Shown here: positions 16,026-16,162 of the stretch, piece after piece
How positions within the stretch are numbered: position 1 is the first letter of the stretch
Layout: every line of letters starts with the position of its first letter
Assembly (NCBI GenBank): GCA_947483095.1
Contig: CANKLD010000023.1
Location: 1 to 16,162, forward strand
Direction of reading: 5' to 3'
From: Bacteroidota bacterium
GTDB taxonomy: Bacteria > Bacteroidota > Bacteroidia > Flavobacteriales > Flavobacteriaceae
Length of the DNA stretch: 16,162 nucleotides
Program-made: the position numbers and the translations under genes
Notes under the pieces: generated by a model
The model's database searches: none
What the model was told of the DNA's origin: nothing
The model's input: only the letters and a program-made list of their open reading frames with translations

Positions 16026-16162
16026 ATGATGCAAAATCCTAAAAGATATACCATAACGGCAGCGTTGCCTTACACGAATGGCCCAATTCATATTGGACAT
16101 TTGGCGGGCGTTTACGTACCTTCAGATATTTATTCCCGATATTTAAGATTAAAAGATAAAGA
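16026..16162 (+). CDS. metG: Methionyl-tRNA synthetase, N-terminal fragment (cut by window end)
   Basis: Only the first 45 codons are present; the frame is open at the window edge. The peptide contains [19 protein letters not shown], the class I synthetase signature with HIGH at residues 22-25, followed by the [11 protein letters not shown] stretch typical of MetG. The enzyme charges tRNA-Met with methionine in the cytoplasm. Two ATGs stand in tandem (16026 and 16029); either may be used and the difference is one residue. It is divergent from dgt and preceded by a well-formed promoter. Confidence 0.93.
   Translation, partial: MMQNPKRYTITAALPYTNGPIHIGHLAGVYVPSDIYSRYLRLKDK

Noticed and set aside
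1..16162. Phage, insertion sequence, CRISPR, toxin-antitoxin or tRNA features
   Set aside because: No matching proteins, repeat-spacer pattern or cloverleaf was seen on either strand by eye.

Overview
The window looks like chromosomal DNA from a member of the Flavobacteriaceae, probably Flavobacterium or a close relative. The evidence is AT-rich DNA, Bacteroidota-type promoters (TTG, about 20 bp, TAnnTTTG) with no Shine-Dalgarno sites, a TonB-dependent receptor with an N-terminal carboxypeptidase-regulatory domain, a DUF5689 lipoprotein and a protein with a type IX secretion (T9SS) C-terminal sorting domain. No phage, insertion sequence, CRISPR array, tRNA or rRNA was seen. Ten genes are present: nine complete and one cut by the right edge.

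Layout. 35-1934 (+): accB and accC, the biotin carrier and biotin carboxylase of acetyl-CoA carboxylase. 2036-6276 (-): a two-gene operon in which a TonB-dependent receptor is followed 20 bp later by a probable surface lipoprotein with OB-fold-like regions. 6606-7715 (+): a divergent gene for an exported endonuclease/exonuclease/phosphatase-family enzyme. 7787-7886: a structured non-coding repeat. 7897-9177 (-): tadA (tRNA adenosine deaminase), then a membrane-anchored SIMPL-domain protein. 9303-11066 (+): dxs, first enzyme of the MEP isoprenoid pathway. 11118-15847 (-): dgt (dGTP triphosphohydrolase), then an 1100-residue T9SS-secreted beta-propeller protein. 16026 to the end (+): the start of metG.

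The most system-like part is 2036-7715: an outer-membrane importer, a probable surface lipoprotein with nucleic-acid-binding-like folds, and an exported phosphodiesterase-type enzyme. I infer that it takes up nucleic acid or another phosphodiester; the sequence does not prove the substrate. The rest is mostly housekeeping, plus one large secreted protein of unknown target.

Gene ends are compact. Convergent pairs are separated by hairpin terminators. All four hairpins carry a G-U wobble at the third pair from the loop, which becomes an A-C mismatch on the opposite strand, so each hairpin can be assigned to one gene. Product names for the housekeeping genes are secure. Promoters, repeat-family assignments and the uptake hypothesis are inference from a single sequence.
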